Source of the DNA: CAYNQN01 sp964530525
Lineage (GTDB): Bacteria; Actinomycetota; Acidimicrobiia; Acidimicrobiales; Acidimicrobilacustridaceae
Assembly (NCBI GenBank): GCA_964530525.1
Contig: CAZHBH010000012.1
Location: 1-41,052 of the forward strand
Length of the DNA stretch: 41,052 nt
Reading direction: 5' to 3'
Positions 7,118-15,853 of this stretch are shown piece by piece (position 1 is the first letter of the stretch; the number at the start of each line of letters is the position of its first letter). A model generated the notes under the pieces. It was not told the DNA's origin, did not search any database, and saw only the letters and a list, made by a program, of their open reading frames with translations. A program made the translations under genes and the position numbers.

Positions 7118-8431
7118 ATGACCGGCGAGCGAACTGATGACCGTGAACCCGGTGCGGCCGGGGTGGGTTCCAATAACGCGGCGGATTTGCAAACGACCCG
7201 TTGGTGGCACGATCGGTTGTCAATGGTGGTAAAGCGGCCACCATTATCGGCTATACGCAAGCGGGCGTCGATCAAGCGCTACTTTTTTACGCGCTACAAC
7301 AGCCAACCCTGGCGCCGCGAACCGATATCACTCTTTGGCCAACGACCCCTTGCCACGCGGCGACTCAGTCACGTAGCACTATTCGGATACAACGCGGGCG
7401 ATAAGTTGCTCCCAGTCATGGTGCGGGATCTCATATCCAGCCAGCTGGGCGGCATCGACTGGCAACCGTTTCACGTGCACCGGGCAGTGAACCACAACGT
7501 CGTCAGGCGGATCAATAGCACAGAAGGTCTCGTAATCGGAGGCGGAGGCCTCTTTCTGCGGGACACCAACCCTAACGAGATTAGTGGGTGGCAGTGGCCC
7601 TGTTCGGTTGAAATGCTTGGAGAAATTGCGGTTCCCATGGTTGTCTTTGCCGCTGGGTATAACCGGTTTCGCGGCCAAGACGACTTCTCGGCGCAGTTCA
7701 AGGAAAATCTCGAAGCGGTGGTGGTCAAATCCCTCTATGTGGGAATGCGGAACAGGGGGAGTATCGAGGCGGTCAGAGCCTACCTTCCACCGGATCTGCG
7801 GGACCGAGTTCGGTTTCAGCCTTGTCCGACCACGCTGGCGGCCCTGCTGTACCCAACCATCGTGGGTCGAGATGAGTCGATAAGGCGCACAACGAGACCG
7901 ATTGCGCTGAACTGTGCCTTCGATCGATCGCGACTGCGCTTCGGCGACGCCAGGGAGCAGGTTCTAGACGATGTGGCTCGTGCGATGAAGGTATTGAGTG
8001 CTAACGCACCGATCGAGTACTACTCGCATGCGCCCAGGGACGAGGAGATGCTCCCGTATCTTGAGCGACACGGTGTACCGCACCGTGTGCGTAGGCTCTA
8101 TGACTGTTCCGTCGTCGAGATCATCGCGGCGTACGCCGCGGTCCAAACAGCTATCGGTATGCGAGGACACGCTCAGATGATCCCCTTTGGGTGCCGTCGA
8201 CCCGTTGTTTCGCTGGTGAGCCATGACAAGCTTCGCTTCTTTCTCGAAGACGTGGGGCTACTCGACCTGGGGGTCGAAGCTCAGGGCGACGAACTGTCGG
8301 AAGTACTTGTAGAAAAGGTTGAAATGACGATTGCGAACGAACGAGCGATATTGGATACGATCGAGCGCTCGCAGGATCGGTTGTGGGATGCCACAAGGAA
8401 GAATATCGACGAGTTTCGGGCTGCATTATGA
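7118..8431 (+). CDS. Polysaccharide pyruvyltransferase family protein (2)
   Basis: About 437 residues. The family motifs are FGYNAGDKLLPVMVRD near the start of the conserved part, then VIGGGGLFLRDT, and late in the protein GMRGHAQMIPFGCRRPVVSL, where GMRGH corresponds to the catalytic-site loop containing a conserved His. The N-terminal 80 or so residues are poorly conserved. The reading frame stays open back to a TTG at 7022, but the ATG at 7118 has a possible AAGGG site upstream, and an ATG at 7223 is a further alternative. The last base-overlap with the next gene (ATGA) indicates translational coupling. Acceptor and donor are unknown. Confidence 0.75.
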   Translation: MTGERTDDREPGAAGVGSNNAADLQTTRWWHDRLSMVVKRPPLSAIRKRASIKRYFFTRYNSQPWRREPISLFGQRPLATRRLSHVALFGYNAGDKLLPVMVRDLISSQLGGIDWQPFHVHRAVNHNVVRRINSTEGLVIGGGGLFLRDTNPNEISGWQWPCSVEMLGEIAVPMVVFAAGYNRFRGQDDFSAQFKENLEAVVVKSLYVGMRNRGSIEAVRAYLPPDLRDRVRFQPCPTTLAALLYPTIVGRDESIRRTTRPIALNCAFDRSRLRFGDAREQVLDDVARAMKVLSANAPIEYYSHAPRDEEMLPYLERHGVPHRVRRLYDCSVVEIIAAYAAVQTAIGMRGHAQMIPFGCRRPVVSLVSHDKLRFFLEDVGLLDLGVEAQGDELSEVLVEKVEMTIANERAILDTIERSQDRLWDATRKNIDEFRAAL

Positions 8432-9678
8432 AAGGCGTCATGAGTTCATCCCCTGCCGACATGTCGTCATTGAGAGTTCTGCTTCATGACTTTTCGGGGC
8501 ATCCGTTCCAGGTCGAACTTGCACGCGAGTTTGGGCGTCGTGGCGCCCGCATACTGGCGGTAAATTGTGGCTCGATTGTTACACCCAAGGGGGCCACCAA
8601 TCGGCGTCCCGATGATCCTCCAACATTTGATACAAGTTCTATTAGTACGCGGCGTCCGTTCGCGAAGTACAATCTAGTAAAACGGATGCTGCAGGAGCTG
8701 GAGTACGGCCTACGGCTAGCGCGGCTGGCGCTGAGATTTCGGCCAGATGTGTTGATCTCATCAAACGAACCCCCGTTGGTCCGCGCTATCGTTGCCCTTC
8801 TGTGCGCGACCGGCTTACGTCGATGTGCGTCAGTACTTTGGCTTCAAGATGTCTATGGCACGGCTGGGGCCGACTTGTTCGGCGCGATTGTGGGACGCTT
8901 CGTAGATGCTCTGGAGTGTTGGTCCTTGCGCCGTTCAGGAGCGGTTGTGGTGATCAGTGCTGACTTTGTCAAGCGAGTGGCGATTGCCGGTGTGGCAAAT
9001 GATCGAGTTAGTGTGGTGGAGAATTGGGCCCCGTTGAACGAGATTGTTCCTCGCGGAAAGGACTCCCCGTGGGCTCAATCGCATGGGCTGACGGACCGCT
9101 TTGTCTTTTTGTATTCAGGTACCCTTGGCAGGAAGCACGACGTGGCTCCTCTTCTGGAACTTTGCCGGAGTTTTGAAGACGATCCTGAGGTCGTCGTGCT
9201 CGTAGTGTCAGAGGGCGAAGGCGCAGCGACACTTGCAGAGGTCGCGGCTCGTGAGAATATCAAGAACCTCCGTCAGTTGCCGTTTCAGCCATATGACCAG
9301 TTGTCTGATGTTCTCGGTGCCGCGGACGTCGTTCTCGCATTTCTGCGGCCGGAGGCGGCTGCGTACTCGGTCCCGTCGAAGATTCTGTCATATATGTCAG
9401 CGGGAGCGTGCATCCTCGCGGCTATTCCCGAGGACAATGCCGCGAGTCGCCTACTTGAACGCAGGGCGGCGGGCGTCGTGATCCGCGAACAGGATTGGCG
9501 CTCTTTGGCAGAGGCCGCTCGAGCTCTGCGTAGCAACGCCGATCTTCGACGACGCCTTCGTTGTCAGAGCAGGGTAGCCGCTGAGCTGGAGTTCGACGTT
9601 CGGGAGAAGGCCGATGAGTTCGTTCGCGCCATCACAACGGCAAGGACGCGCGTGCCGGGTCGTCGTTCGGCGCGCTAG
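8428..9678 (+). CDS. Glycosyltransferase, GT4-like
   Basis: This GT-B glycosyltransferase of about 416 residues begins at an ATG overlapping the previous stop (ATGA). The N-terminal half has the acceptor-side pattern LLHDFSGHPFQVELAREF. The C-terminal half has the donor-side pattern FVFLYSGTLGRKHDVAPLLE, then VVLVVSEGEGAA, LRQLPFQPYDQLSDVLGAADVVLAFL and VPSKILSYMSAG, in which the Glu usual for GT4 (EX7E) is replaced around the PSKILSYM region. This resembles the WcaI/WbuB-like GT4 subgroup. It would transfer a nucleotide-activated sugar during repeat-unit assembly on the cytoplasmic face of the membrane. Donor and linkage cannot be read from sequence. It is the last gene before a 204-bp gap that contains a promoter. 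Confidence 0.82.
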   Translation: MKGVMSSSPADMSSLRVLLHDFSGHPFQVELAREFGRRGARILAVNCGSIVTPKGATNRRPDDPPTFDTSSISTRRPFAKYNLVKRMLQELEYGLRLARLALRFRPDVLISSNEPPLVRAIVALLCATGLRRCASVLWLQDVYGTAGADLFGAIVGRFVDALECWSLRRSGAVVVISADFVKRVAIAGVANDRVSVVENWAPLNEIVPRGKDSPWAQSHGLTDRFVFLYSGTLGRKHDVAPLLELCRSFEDDPEVVVLVVSEGEGAATLAEVAARENIKNLRQLPFQPYDQLSDVLGAADVVLAFLRPEAAAYSVPSKILSYMSAGACILAAIPEDNAASRLLERRAAGVVIREQDWRSLAEAARALRSNADLRRRLRCQSRVAAELEFDVREKADEFVRAITTARTRVPGRRSAR

Positions 9679-9776
9679 GTCGAGTCCGAAGGCAGGAAGA
9701 GGAGGGCGTTGGGACCGTCAAAGGCCAACCTCGTCGCTTATTAGACATGCATGGCTGCGCTGATGATTTCCAAACC

Positions 9777-9804
9777 TTGACTGGCCATGGGCCTCATCTA
9801 TGCT
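9777..9804 (+). promoter_or_regulatory. Promoter for the second polysaccharide transcription unit
   Basis: TTGACT (9777-9782) and TATGCT (9799-9804), 16 bp apart, make a near-consensus housekeeping promoter. Transcription would begin near 9811, leaving a leader of about 70 nt before the GTG at 9883. This argues against an ATG at 9787 as the start of the sugar transferase. Confidence 0.6.
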
Positions 9805-9882
9805 GTGAGACACACCACACCCCCTAGCTGGCAGCACCCGTCAAACGGACTTAGTGGCCGGAACCCCACCGAGAGAGCACCT

Positions 9883-10713
9883 GTGAACCGATCTAAGTCG
9901 CTCGCCCGTCGCCTGAAGCGGGTGACGGACATCGTTCTTGCGGGTTTCGGTCTGGTTCTCACGGCGCCTGTGCTAGCGCTTATCGCTGCTTGTATTCTCG
10001 TGACCTCTGGACGGCCCGTTCTCTTTCGACAGGAGCGCGTCGGCCAAGGAGGTCGGCCATTCGTGATGCTTAAGTTCCGTACCATGGTCCCTGGGGCGGA
10101 GCAGCAGATCGCTGCTTACCAGGAGCGCAACCAGCGAGATGGGCCGCTCTTCAAGATGCAGAACGATCCTCGGGTGACGCCCATCGGCCGCTTCTTGAGG
10201 TCGACGAGTCTGGATGAGCTACCGCAGCTTTGGAATGTGCTCGTCGGAGATATGAGCATGGTGGGCCCACGGCCGGCGCTCTTTACTGAGCGAGCAAAGT
10301 TTCCGCCGGAGCTGCTCATGCGCGAGACCGTCCCGCAGGGGATCACCGGGCTTTGGCAGCTCGAAGGCAGAGGTGAGGCGGCGTTCGATCGCTACCGTCA
10401 ACTGGACCTGCAGTACGTTCGAGAATGGCGGCTAAGTCGTGATCTCTGGATTCTCGTGCGGACGCCAACGGCTTTGATAAGACATGCGTTCCGTGAGCGT
10501 GGGGCTCGGCGAATCTCACGGAGTACTCATAGGGTGATCGACGGTGGCTCGGGCGCAACGCGTCGAACGATTGGAACGACCGAACGTGGGGGAAGTGTTG
10601 TCGTGCCATACAAAGACTCGGAAGCTGACAGACATGATCATCCGATGGAGGACCCTCGGCGTCATTGTCCTGTATCCCCGGTCGTTTCGGCGCGCGACGA
10701 GACGAGGCATTGA
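9883..10713 (+). CDS. Initiating polyprenyl-phosphate sugar-1-phosphate transferase (WcaJ/ExoY type)
   Basis: This membrane enzyme of about 276 residues starts polysaccharide synthesis by moving a sugar-1-phosphate from a nucleotide sugar to undecaprenyl phosphate. It has an N-terminal hydrophobic hairpin (about residues 12-36), then FRQERVGQGGRPF and LKFRTM, FLRSTSLDELPQLWNV, GDMSMVGPRP, PGITGLWQLEGR (as QGITGLWQ) and a YVREWRLSRDLWIL end. All family signature motifs are present. It lacks the long N-terminal membrane region of WbaP/WcaJ full-length forms, so it is a short ExoY-like form. The C-terminal tail of about 60 residues after the core is not conserved. The GTG start is chosen because a promoter covers the upstream ATG at 9787. 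It overlaps the next gene (TTGA). Confidence 0.85.
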   Translation: MNRSKSLARRLKRVTDIVLAGFGLVLTAPVLALIAACILVTSGRPVLFRQERVGQGGRPFVMLKFRTMVPGAEQQIAAYQERNQRDGPLFKMQNDPRVTPIGRFLRSTSLDELPQLWNVLVGDMSMVGPRPALFTERAKFPPELLMRETVPQGITGLWQLEGRGEAAFDRYRQLDLQYVREWRLSRDLWILVRTPTALIRHAFRERGARRISRSTHRVIDGGSGATRRTIGTTERGGSVVVPYKDSEADRHDHPMEDPRRHCPVSPVVSARDETRH

Positions 10714-11591
10714 ATCGCTCTGTTCGTCCCCTGCTCGATCGGCCAGTCTTCATCGTTGGAGCTCCAAGATCTGGCACTTCAGTTCTCGGGCGGGTTCTCG
10801 GTGAGCATCCGGATCTCAGCTACCTGAACGAGCCTCGTCTGATCTGGGAACGCCTATCTCCTCGTAGCGACTACCTGCCGCCGGGCCCCAATCAAGCCGA
10901 AGCAATTGAGGACGCCGCTCGCCGTTTGGCCCGGTCAGTTGGTGGCCAAAGTGGGTTACGACTTCTGGAGAAGAGTCCGGGAAACAGCCTTCGGATCCCG
11001 ATCCTCAATCGCATGGCGCCCGACTGCCTGATCATCCATATCTATCGTGACCCCCTTAGCGCCGTGAGTTCAGCGGCTGCGCGGTGGGAGCATCGCTCTG
11101 ACGCAGTATCAGGTCCGAGTATCAGACGCCAGATCGCGTCAATTCGCGACGCAGACGATCTATTTGTGCTTGCCCGGCTCGGAATGCGACGGATCGGGCG
11201 GAAGGCCATGAAAGTACCAGGGACTTGGGGTCCTCAGTACCCAGGCCTGGCTGAGGCGGCTAGGGGCTTGGGTGTTGTCGACGCAGCTGCCCTCCAGTGG
11301 ACGGCATGCGTTGGCCAGGCGGTTGTTCGGGGTCGTGAGCTCGGCCCAGATCGATACGTGGAGATCGAGCTAGAACGGTTCGACTCAACGACAGTTCGAT
11401 CGCTACTGGAATGGCTCGATCTGCCACCGGCCGACGAGGTCTTCACCCATCTTCGTCATACCTGGGGGATGGATGATTCCAGGATCCGTCGACGGGACCT
11501 CAACGATCTAGAGCGAGAGGCCATTATTGCGTGGACGGCACCCGGGGTGGCGCTGTTCACGTCCGATGACAGCTTTCGGCTTACGGATTGA
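10710..11591 (+). CDS. PAPS-dependent sulfotransferase (1)
   Basis: This sulfotransferase-fold protein of about 293 residues would transfer sulfate from PAPS to a hydroxyl, here most likely on the glycan. The 5'-phosphosulfate-binding loop is VFIVGAPRSGTSVLGR near residue 15. The 3'-phosphate-binding segment is IIHIYRDPLSAVSSAAARW near residue 110, with EIELERF and a late DLEREAI stretch. The likely start is a TTG at 10710 overlapping the previous stop. The frame is open back to another TTG at 10665. No ATG or GTG lies between them. It sits between the initiating transferase and the third pyruvyltransferase homologue, which ties it to polysaccharide modification. Confidence 0.8.
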   Translation: MNRSVRPLLDRPVFIVGAPRSGTSVLGRVLGEHPDLSYLNEPRLIWERLSPRSDYLPPGPNQAEAIEDAARRLARSVGGQSGLRLLEKSPGNSLRIPILNRMAPDCLIIHIYRDPLSAVSSAAARWEHRSDAVSGPSIRRQIASIRDADDLFVLARLGMRRIGRKAMKVPGTWGPQYPGLAEAARGLGVVDAAALQWTACVGQAVVRGRELGPDRYVEIELERFDSTTVRSLLEWLDLPPADEVFTHLRHTWGMDDSRIRRRDLNDLEREAIIAWTAPGVALFTSDDSFRLTD

Positions 11592-12810
11592 TCACTTGCT
11601 GAATTCAACACCGCGAGATCGACGAACGGATCGCAAGATTCGGAAGACGCGCATTGTCGTCGCCGGACACCTCGGGGGAGGAAATCTGGGTGACGAACTC
11701 ATGTTGGTGAATCTCATTGGTGAACTTGAACCAGCGGTTTACGCGGGCGCTCTGGAAGTCAAGGTGCTTACCAAGGACGGTGCGTTGCTTCCTGAGCTCT
11801 CACGGAGGTGTGCGATCGAGGCGGTAAGCGGTGGTCGGGATATCCTTCGCTCGGCCGTCGCCGCTGACCACCTTGTGATCTGCGGCGGAACCCACGCCCA
11901 CGACTCCTTTGCGGGTCGCCGTCTGGCGTATCAGTACGCTTCCATGGGCAAGCATGCACTCATCGCAGCCACCACTCGAGCAGGCGGCGGCTGCGTTCAC
12001 TGGGTCGGAGTCGGATATGGTCCGTTCGCGCGTCCTATCTCTCGTGTGCTGGCTCGCTTGACCAGTCTGCCGGTGTCATCCGTCACGGCTCGTGACAGCG
12101 CTTCCCTTCGGGAGTTGGCCGCCTTGGTGCATGTGTCGCCGATGCTGGGTGCGGACTTAGCAATCCCTCGAGCGGACTTGGAGTCGGGTCAGTCGTGGCT
12201 GCGACTAGCTTCGTTCAACCCCCCGGAGACTGACTCCGTGGTGATCGCTCCCACAAAGCTGCTTGCACCGGGGACGGCCGGTCACACAGTTGCCGTCGGC
12301 CTCGCGGCGCACGTTGTCAAGAATCTATTGAAACGAGGCGACGCCGCGCCGGTGCTTTATGCGCAGAAGTGTCGGGGAGCAGAGAGCGACGAGGCGATAG
12401 TCGGGGATGTCTTTTCGTGCCTGACACGTTCCGAAGCGGTCCGGACCGCGCGTGCGTCCTTCGCTGATGGCCTCGGTCGATCAGTCGAATTGTTTACTTC
12501 AGCCAAACTATGTGTCGTCTCAAGGTTCCACGGCTTGCTCCTCGCGGCTGTCCTGGGGAAGCCGACTGTAGTGACCCCCTATCACCCAAAGGTCTGGGCG
12601 CTATGCAAAGAGCTGGGGATTGCGGAGCGAGCAATTGTTGATCCGACCTCAAGCAGCGCAGCTGCAGTACTGCGCGATCGGGTAAACGAGGCATGTGCTG
12701 AACCGTCAGAGTTCATTGCCCCGGATCCGCTAGGTCGATTCCAGGAACGCAGAGACCTGACGACGCGCTCATTACGCGCGGCGCTGAGCGCTGAGGATGT
12801 ACGAATATGA
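11566..12810 (+). CDS. Polysaccharide pyruvyltransferase family protein (3)
   Basis: About 414 residues. The family pattern is very clear: IVVAGHLGGGNLGDELMLVNL at the N-terminus, LVICGGTHAHDSFAGRRL, an LGADLAI stretch, and VVSRFHGLLLAAVLGKPTV near the C-terminus with the canonical SRFHG motif. It resembles CsaB/WcaK-like members more than the two upstream copies do. The ATG at 11566 is 26 bp inside the end of the sulfotransferase gene. A TTG at 11527 is also in frame but less likely. The stop overlaps the next start (ATGA). Three divergent members in one locus suggest either several pyruvylated positions or related activities on different acceptors. Confidence 0.82.
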   Translation: MTAFGLRIDHLLNSTPRDRRTDRKIRKTRIVVAGHLGGGNLGDELMLVNLIGELEPAVYAGALEVKVLTKDGALLPELSRRCAIEAVSGGRDILRSAVAADHLVICGGTHAHDSFAGRRLAYQYASMGKHALIAATTRAGGGCVHWVGVGYGPFARPISRVLARLTSLPVSSVTARDSASLRELAALVHVSPMLGADLAIPRADLESGQSWLRLASFNPPETDSVVIAPTKLLAPGTAGHTVAVGLAAHVVKNLLKRGDAAPVLYAQKCRGAESDEAIVGDVFSCLTRSEAVRTARASFADGLGRSVELFTSAKLCVVSRFHGLLLAAVLGKPTVVTPYHPKVWALCKELGIAERAIVDPTSSSAAAVLRDRVNEACAEPSEFIAPDPLGRFQERRDLTTRSLRAALSAEDVRI

Positions 12811-13958
12811 GGCGGATTGGGGTGCTACTTCATCCGGCGGAACTCGGGGGATTGCACAATCTTTTCGCCGAATTGCATTATCCACTGCGGGAGTACGGAT
12901 TGGAGACGGTAGCGCTACTCCCAGATGGCGTAACCGAACCGGTCGTAGCGGAGTTCTCGAGGCTGCGGGTTCCGTTCGTCCGGGCTGGCTACCAGCGGAT
13001 ACGCAAGGACCCCTGGGCGATCGCTCACTCTGCTCGGACGCTGTGGCGGGACATCCAGCGGCTGGCTGCGGTGGTCTTCAAGCAGTCCATCGATGTGCTG
13101 CAGGTGCATGGGCTCGTGCAACCGCATGCATGGTTTGCAGCAAGGAGCACTGGTACGCCCGTGGTGCTCTCGCTGAATAGCGACTTCACCCCGAGACCTT
13201 TGCGCTGGGCGGCAGTGGGCTTGGCGCTTCGAGCGAGCGCTATATTGGCCGAGGGCGAGGGTGTAGTACGAGCCCATTGGGGCCTCAGATGGCTGGGTGA
13301 ACGGGTCCAGGTCTTCTACCCTCCTGCTGATAGGCGTCGATTCTATCCAGATGATGTCGAGCGAAAGTTCTGGCGTGCACGTCTCGGAGTGGGGCCGGAG
13401 GAGGTATTGGTGGGGACGGCCGGAAACCGCGGACGCCAGAAGGCCCACGAGCACATGGTGACTCTTGCCATCCGCATGTGCGCACGACCCGGTCTCCGTT
13501 GGTCGATTGCCGGCCGCGAGGTGGCATCCAATCGCGCCTACTACGAAGAAGAGGTGCTCGGTCCGCTTGAGCGAGCGGGACTCTTGGGGACCACATTCGA
13601 CCTAATTGAGCTGCCGTCTACCGACATGAATGGATACTACAACGCGTTGGATGTCTTCGTGCTTACATCGAGAGCCGAGGGCGTTGCTACCTCGACCATC
13701 GAAGCAATGGCGTGCGGGCGGCCCGTGGTCGCGTTCGATGTGGGCTCAGTGCGAGACGTGGTAGCCGGTGGGGCAGGCAAGGTTGTTCCCTATGGCGACC
13801 TCGACGCCTTTGAGGAGGCACTAGTGGCAGTTCTCGACGATAAGGCCGGCCGTCGTCGCGCTGGCGCGAAAGCGCTTTCGAACGCGCATGATCAACTTAC
13901 ACTCGACCGGTCTGTTGCTGTCCACAGGCAAGCGTATGAGCGGGCGCTCGGGCCATGA
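12807..13958 (+). CDS. Glycosyltransferase, GT4 family
   Basis: This GT-B retaining glycosyltransferase has 383 residues. The N-terminal domain begins IGVLLHPAELGGLHNLFAEL. The donor domain has GTAGNRGRQKAHEHMV and DVFVLTSRAEGVATSTIEAMACGRPVVAFDVG, the classic GT4 EX7E region (EGVATSTIE), then DVVAGGAGKVVPYGD. It starts at an ATG overlapping the upstream gene and overlaps the following sulfotransferase by 4 bp, so it is firmly part of the operon. It probably adds one sugar to the lipid-linked repeat. Donor specificity is unknown. Confidence 0.87.
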   Translation: MRRIGVLLHPAELGGLHNLFAELHYPLREYGLETVALLPDGVTEPVVAEFSRLRVPFVRAGYQRIRKDPWAIAHSARTLWRDIQRLAAVVFKQSIDVLQVHGLVQPHAWFAARSTGTPVVLSLNSDFTPRPLRWAAVGLALRASAILAEGEGVVRAHWGLRWLGERVQVFYPPADRRRFYPDDVERKFWRARLGVGPEEVLVGTAGNRGRQKAHEHMVTLAIRMCARPGLRWSIAGREVASNRAYYEEEVLGPLERAGLLGTTFDLIELPSTDMNGYYNALDVFVLTSRAEGVATSTIEAMACGRPVVAFDVGSVRDVVAGGAGKVVPYGDLDAFEEALVAVLDDKAGRRRAGAKALSNAHDQLTLDRSVAVHRQAYERALGP

Positions 13959-14845
13959 CGGACACTGTTAGCGACATGACGAACGACGATTTAGCCGCTC
14001 TGGACTTTGTCATCCTTGGCGCACAGAAGTCCGCGTCCACGGCCCTGCATCGACTCCTACGCCAGCATCCTGATATTTACCTACCCCGACATGAAACACC
14101 TAGCTTTGAGGACCCCGTGTATCTGGCGGACGGCCTGCGCCGGGTAACGCGTGTTGTTGCCTCGGCCGCATCTTGGCAGCGAGTAGGAATCCGACGACCG
14201 GATTTGTTGGGTCGCCCCGAGGTCCCCGTGCGACTTCGGGTGCACGCCCCTCACGCGCTGCTGATAGTGATTCTGCGGGACCCAGTCCGGCGGGCCATCT
14301 CTGCGTACTACTGGTACATGGCACATGGACTGTTGCCTCTCGCGCCCATCGACGAGGGGATGCGGACCCTTCTCAAGGGTCACACACTCGCTGACTATCC
14401 GCGGAGTGGAGAGGTCCTCGGCTATGGGCTCTACGCTAAACACCTCGATAGCTACAGGGCCCTCTTTCCACGGGAGCAGCTGTTGGTGCTGGCCGCCGGA
14501 ACGCTGGAACAGATGGCCCGGCACGCGGAGGTCTTTCTCGGTGTTTCGCAAATCTCCGAACTCAGGAAACCGACGCGGGCTAACGAGGGGACGTACAACT
14601 TTGGCCGGATCCGATTGATACGTGCGGCCCAACGACTGCCGACGCGGAGATCACGACGTGCCGCGGTGGCTCTTGCCAAGCGCATTGGATTCGTGCTGCG
14701 GAAGGGTCGCGAAGGCACCCCAGGCGCACTGCCCGAGACGCTCAACTTGCTATACAAGTACTATGCCGCCGACCGTGCACGGTTGGTCCGCCTGTCCTCC
14801 GGAGAGCACGTGACATGGGTGGGCGAGCCAGCGTGGTTGTCATGA
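13955..14845 (+). CDS. PAPS-dependent sulfotransferase (2)
   Basis: This 296-residue protein resembles heparan-sulfate-type sulfotransferases (Sulfotransfer_1). The PAPS loop is FVILGAQKSASTALHRLLRQHP at residues 18-39. The 3'-phosphate-binding segment is VILRDPVRRAISAYYWYMAHG near residue 106, followed by YGLYAKHLDSYRALFPREQLLVL, which is typical of the family. It differs clearly from the sulfotransferase at 10710, so they are not a recent duplication and may sulfate different positions. It overlaps the upstream glycosyltransferase by ATGA. The C-terminal LLYKYYAADRARL motif is also family-like. Confidence 0.85.
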   Translation: MTDTVSDMTNDDLAALDFVILGAQKSASTALHRLLRQHPDIYLPRHETPSFEDPVYLADGLRRVTRVVASAASWQRVGIRRPDLLGRPEVPVRLRVHAPHALLIVILRDPVRRAISAYYWYMAHGLLPLAPIDEGMRTLLKGHTLADYPRSGEVLGYGLYAKHLDSYRALFPREQLLVLAAGTLEQMARHAEVFLGVSQISELRKPTRANEGTYNFGRIRLIRAAQRLPTRRSRRAAVALAKRIGFVLRKGREGTPGALPETLNLLYKYYAADRARLVRLSSGEHVTWVGEPAWLS

Positions 14846-14887
14846 TTGCCAGGTTCCTTGCGACGTCCCAAGACTAGGTGAAGGCAG

Positions 14888-15853
14888 ATGGTTACTCCGG
14901 CCAACGACTACTACGGCCACCGAAAGATTCTTACTTCGTATATGGGCGTACCAGACGACACACCCTTCGGCGGTATTCTGCAGCACGGGTGGCAACTGGG
15001 ACCGTGGTTATCCTCGGTACGCCCCTGGCCGCAGTTCGTCTGGGGCGCGCGCGATGTCTCATCAATTCAGACGTCGATACTGCGCCGTGCGGTTTGCGGC
15101 GTCGTGGGAGCCCCCTTCCTCTACCACCCGCGAGTACAGACCGGGATGCCGTCCGAGCGCACCGATCATCTTCTGGCAATGCCTTACCACGGTCACGGGG
15201 TGGACCTCGACGGCGCACATCGCCACTACTCAGGCTTTCTGGAGAGTCTCCGCTCCGACTACAATGGAATCACAGTATGCTTGCATCCGCTCGATTTTGC
15301 GTCCGAAGTTCGCAATCTGTACTCAAGCAGAGGGTTCGTGACTGTCACCAACGGCAGCCGATTGGCTCCGTCATTTCTAGACAACCTTTTAGACTTGCTG
15401 CAGACACACGGAGCGATGACAACGAATCGAGCAGCGACCGGTCTCTTCTACGCGGCACTGTTGGGGCGTCGGGTATTTGTGAATGGCCCATTTCCCCGGT
15501 CGGCTAGTCGCGTGATGAAGGGCATGACCTATGAGGATCAGTTCAAACTATACGGTCGAGAGTTCCCAGGTCTCGCGGATGGGATCGAGGGCGCCGAGGC
15601 GACTCGGCTCGGCGCGTACGAATTGGGCGCCGAGTTTGTGCAGCCACCTAACGCGCTCGCGGCGCTCTTGCTTGTAGAGAGGCCTGTGCGGTGGATAGTC
15701 AGAGGCATTGCTACAACGAACACCGTCCGTCGGCGTCTAAAGCGCTCGAAGATTGGACCAAAACCCGAGGCATTAGGTAAGAGGGGTGAGAGGGTGCACA
15801 CCTTAAGGACCTTCGGCTCTGGTGTCAGCTCCGAAGGGCCGACTCTCTTTTGA
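14888..15853 (+). CDS. Unrecognised polysaccharide-locus protein, possibly a GT-B-like transferase
   Basis: I do not recognise this 321-residue protein with confidence. The ATG has a good ribosome site (GAAGG three bases upstream). There is no signal peptide or membrane helix. Visible features are GGILQHGWQ near residue 28, PFLYHPR, an AMPYHGHGVD stretch with several His, VCLHPLDF and MTTNRAATGLFYAALLGRRVFV, which recalls the nucleotide-binding C-terminal lobe of GT-B enzymes such as CDP-glycerol or capsule transferases. It lies between a sulfotransferase and the polymerase-like gene, and overlaps the latter (TTGA). Since the locus makes a CMP-sugar but has no known sialyltransferase, this is a candidate for that step. 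That is inference only. Confidence 0.6.
   Translation: MVTPANDYYGHRKILTSYMGVPDDTPFGGILQHGWQLGPWLSSVRPWPQFVWGARDVSSIQTSILRRAVCGVVGAPFLYHPRVQTGMPSERTDHLLAMPYHGHGVDLDGAHRHYSGFLESLRSDYNGITVCLHPLDFASEVRNLYSSRGFVTVTNGSRLAPSFLDNLLDLLQTHGAMTTNRAATGLFYAALLGRRVFVNGPFPRSASRVMKGMTYEDQFKLYGREFPGLADGIEGAEATRLGAYELGAEFVQPPNALAALLLVERPVRWIVRGIATTNTVRRRLKRSKIGPKPEALGKRGERVHTLRTFGSGVSSEGPTLF

Noticed and set aside
6976..7137. Small open frame (53 codons) starting with a GTG that overlaps the stop of the first pyruvyltransferase homologue and ending in TGATG
   Set aside because: The stop/start overlap is attractive, but the peptide has no recognisable motif, and the ATG that follows it opens into a different, short frame rather than the next gene.
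9787..9882. Upstream ATG extension of the initiating sugar transferase
   Set aside because: A TTGACT-N16-TATGCT promoter overlaps this segment, and the peptide does not resemble the family, which begins naturally after GTG 9883.
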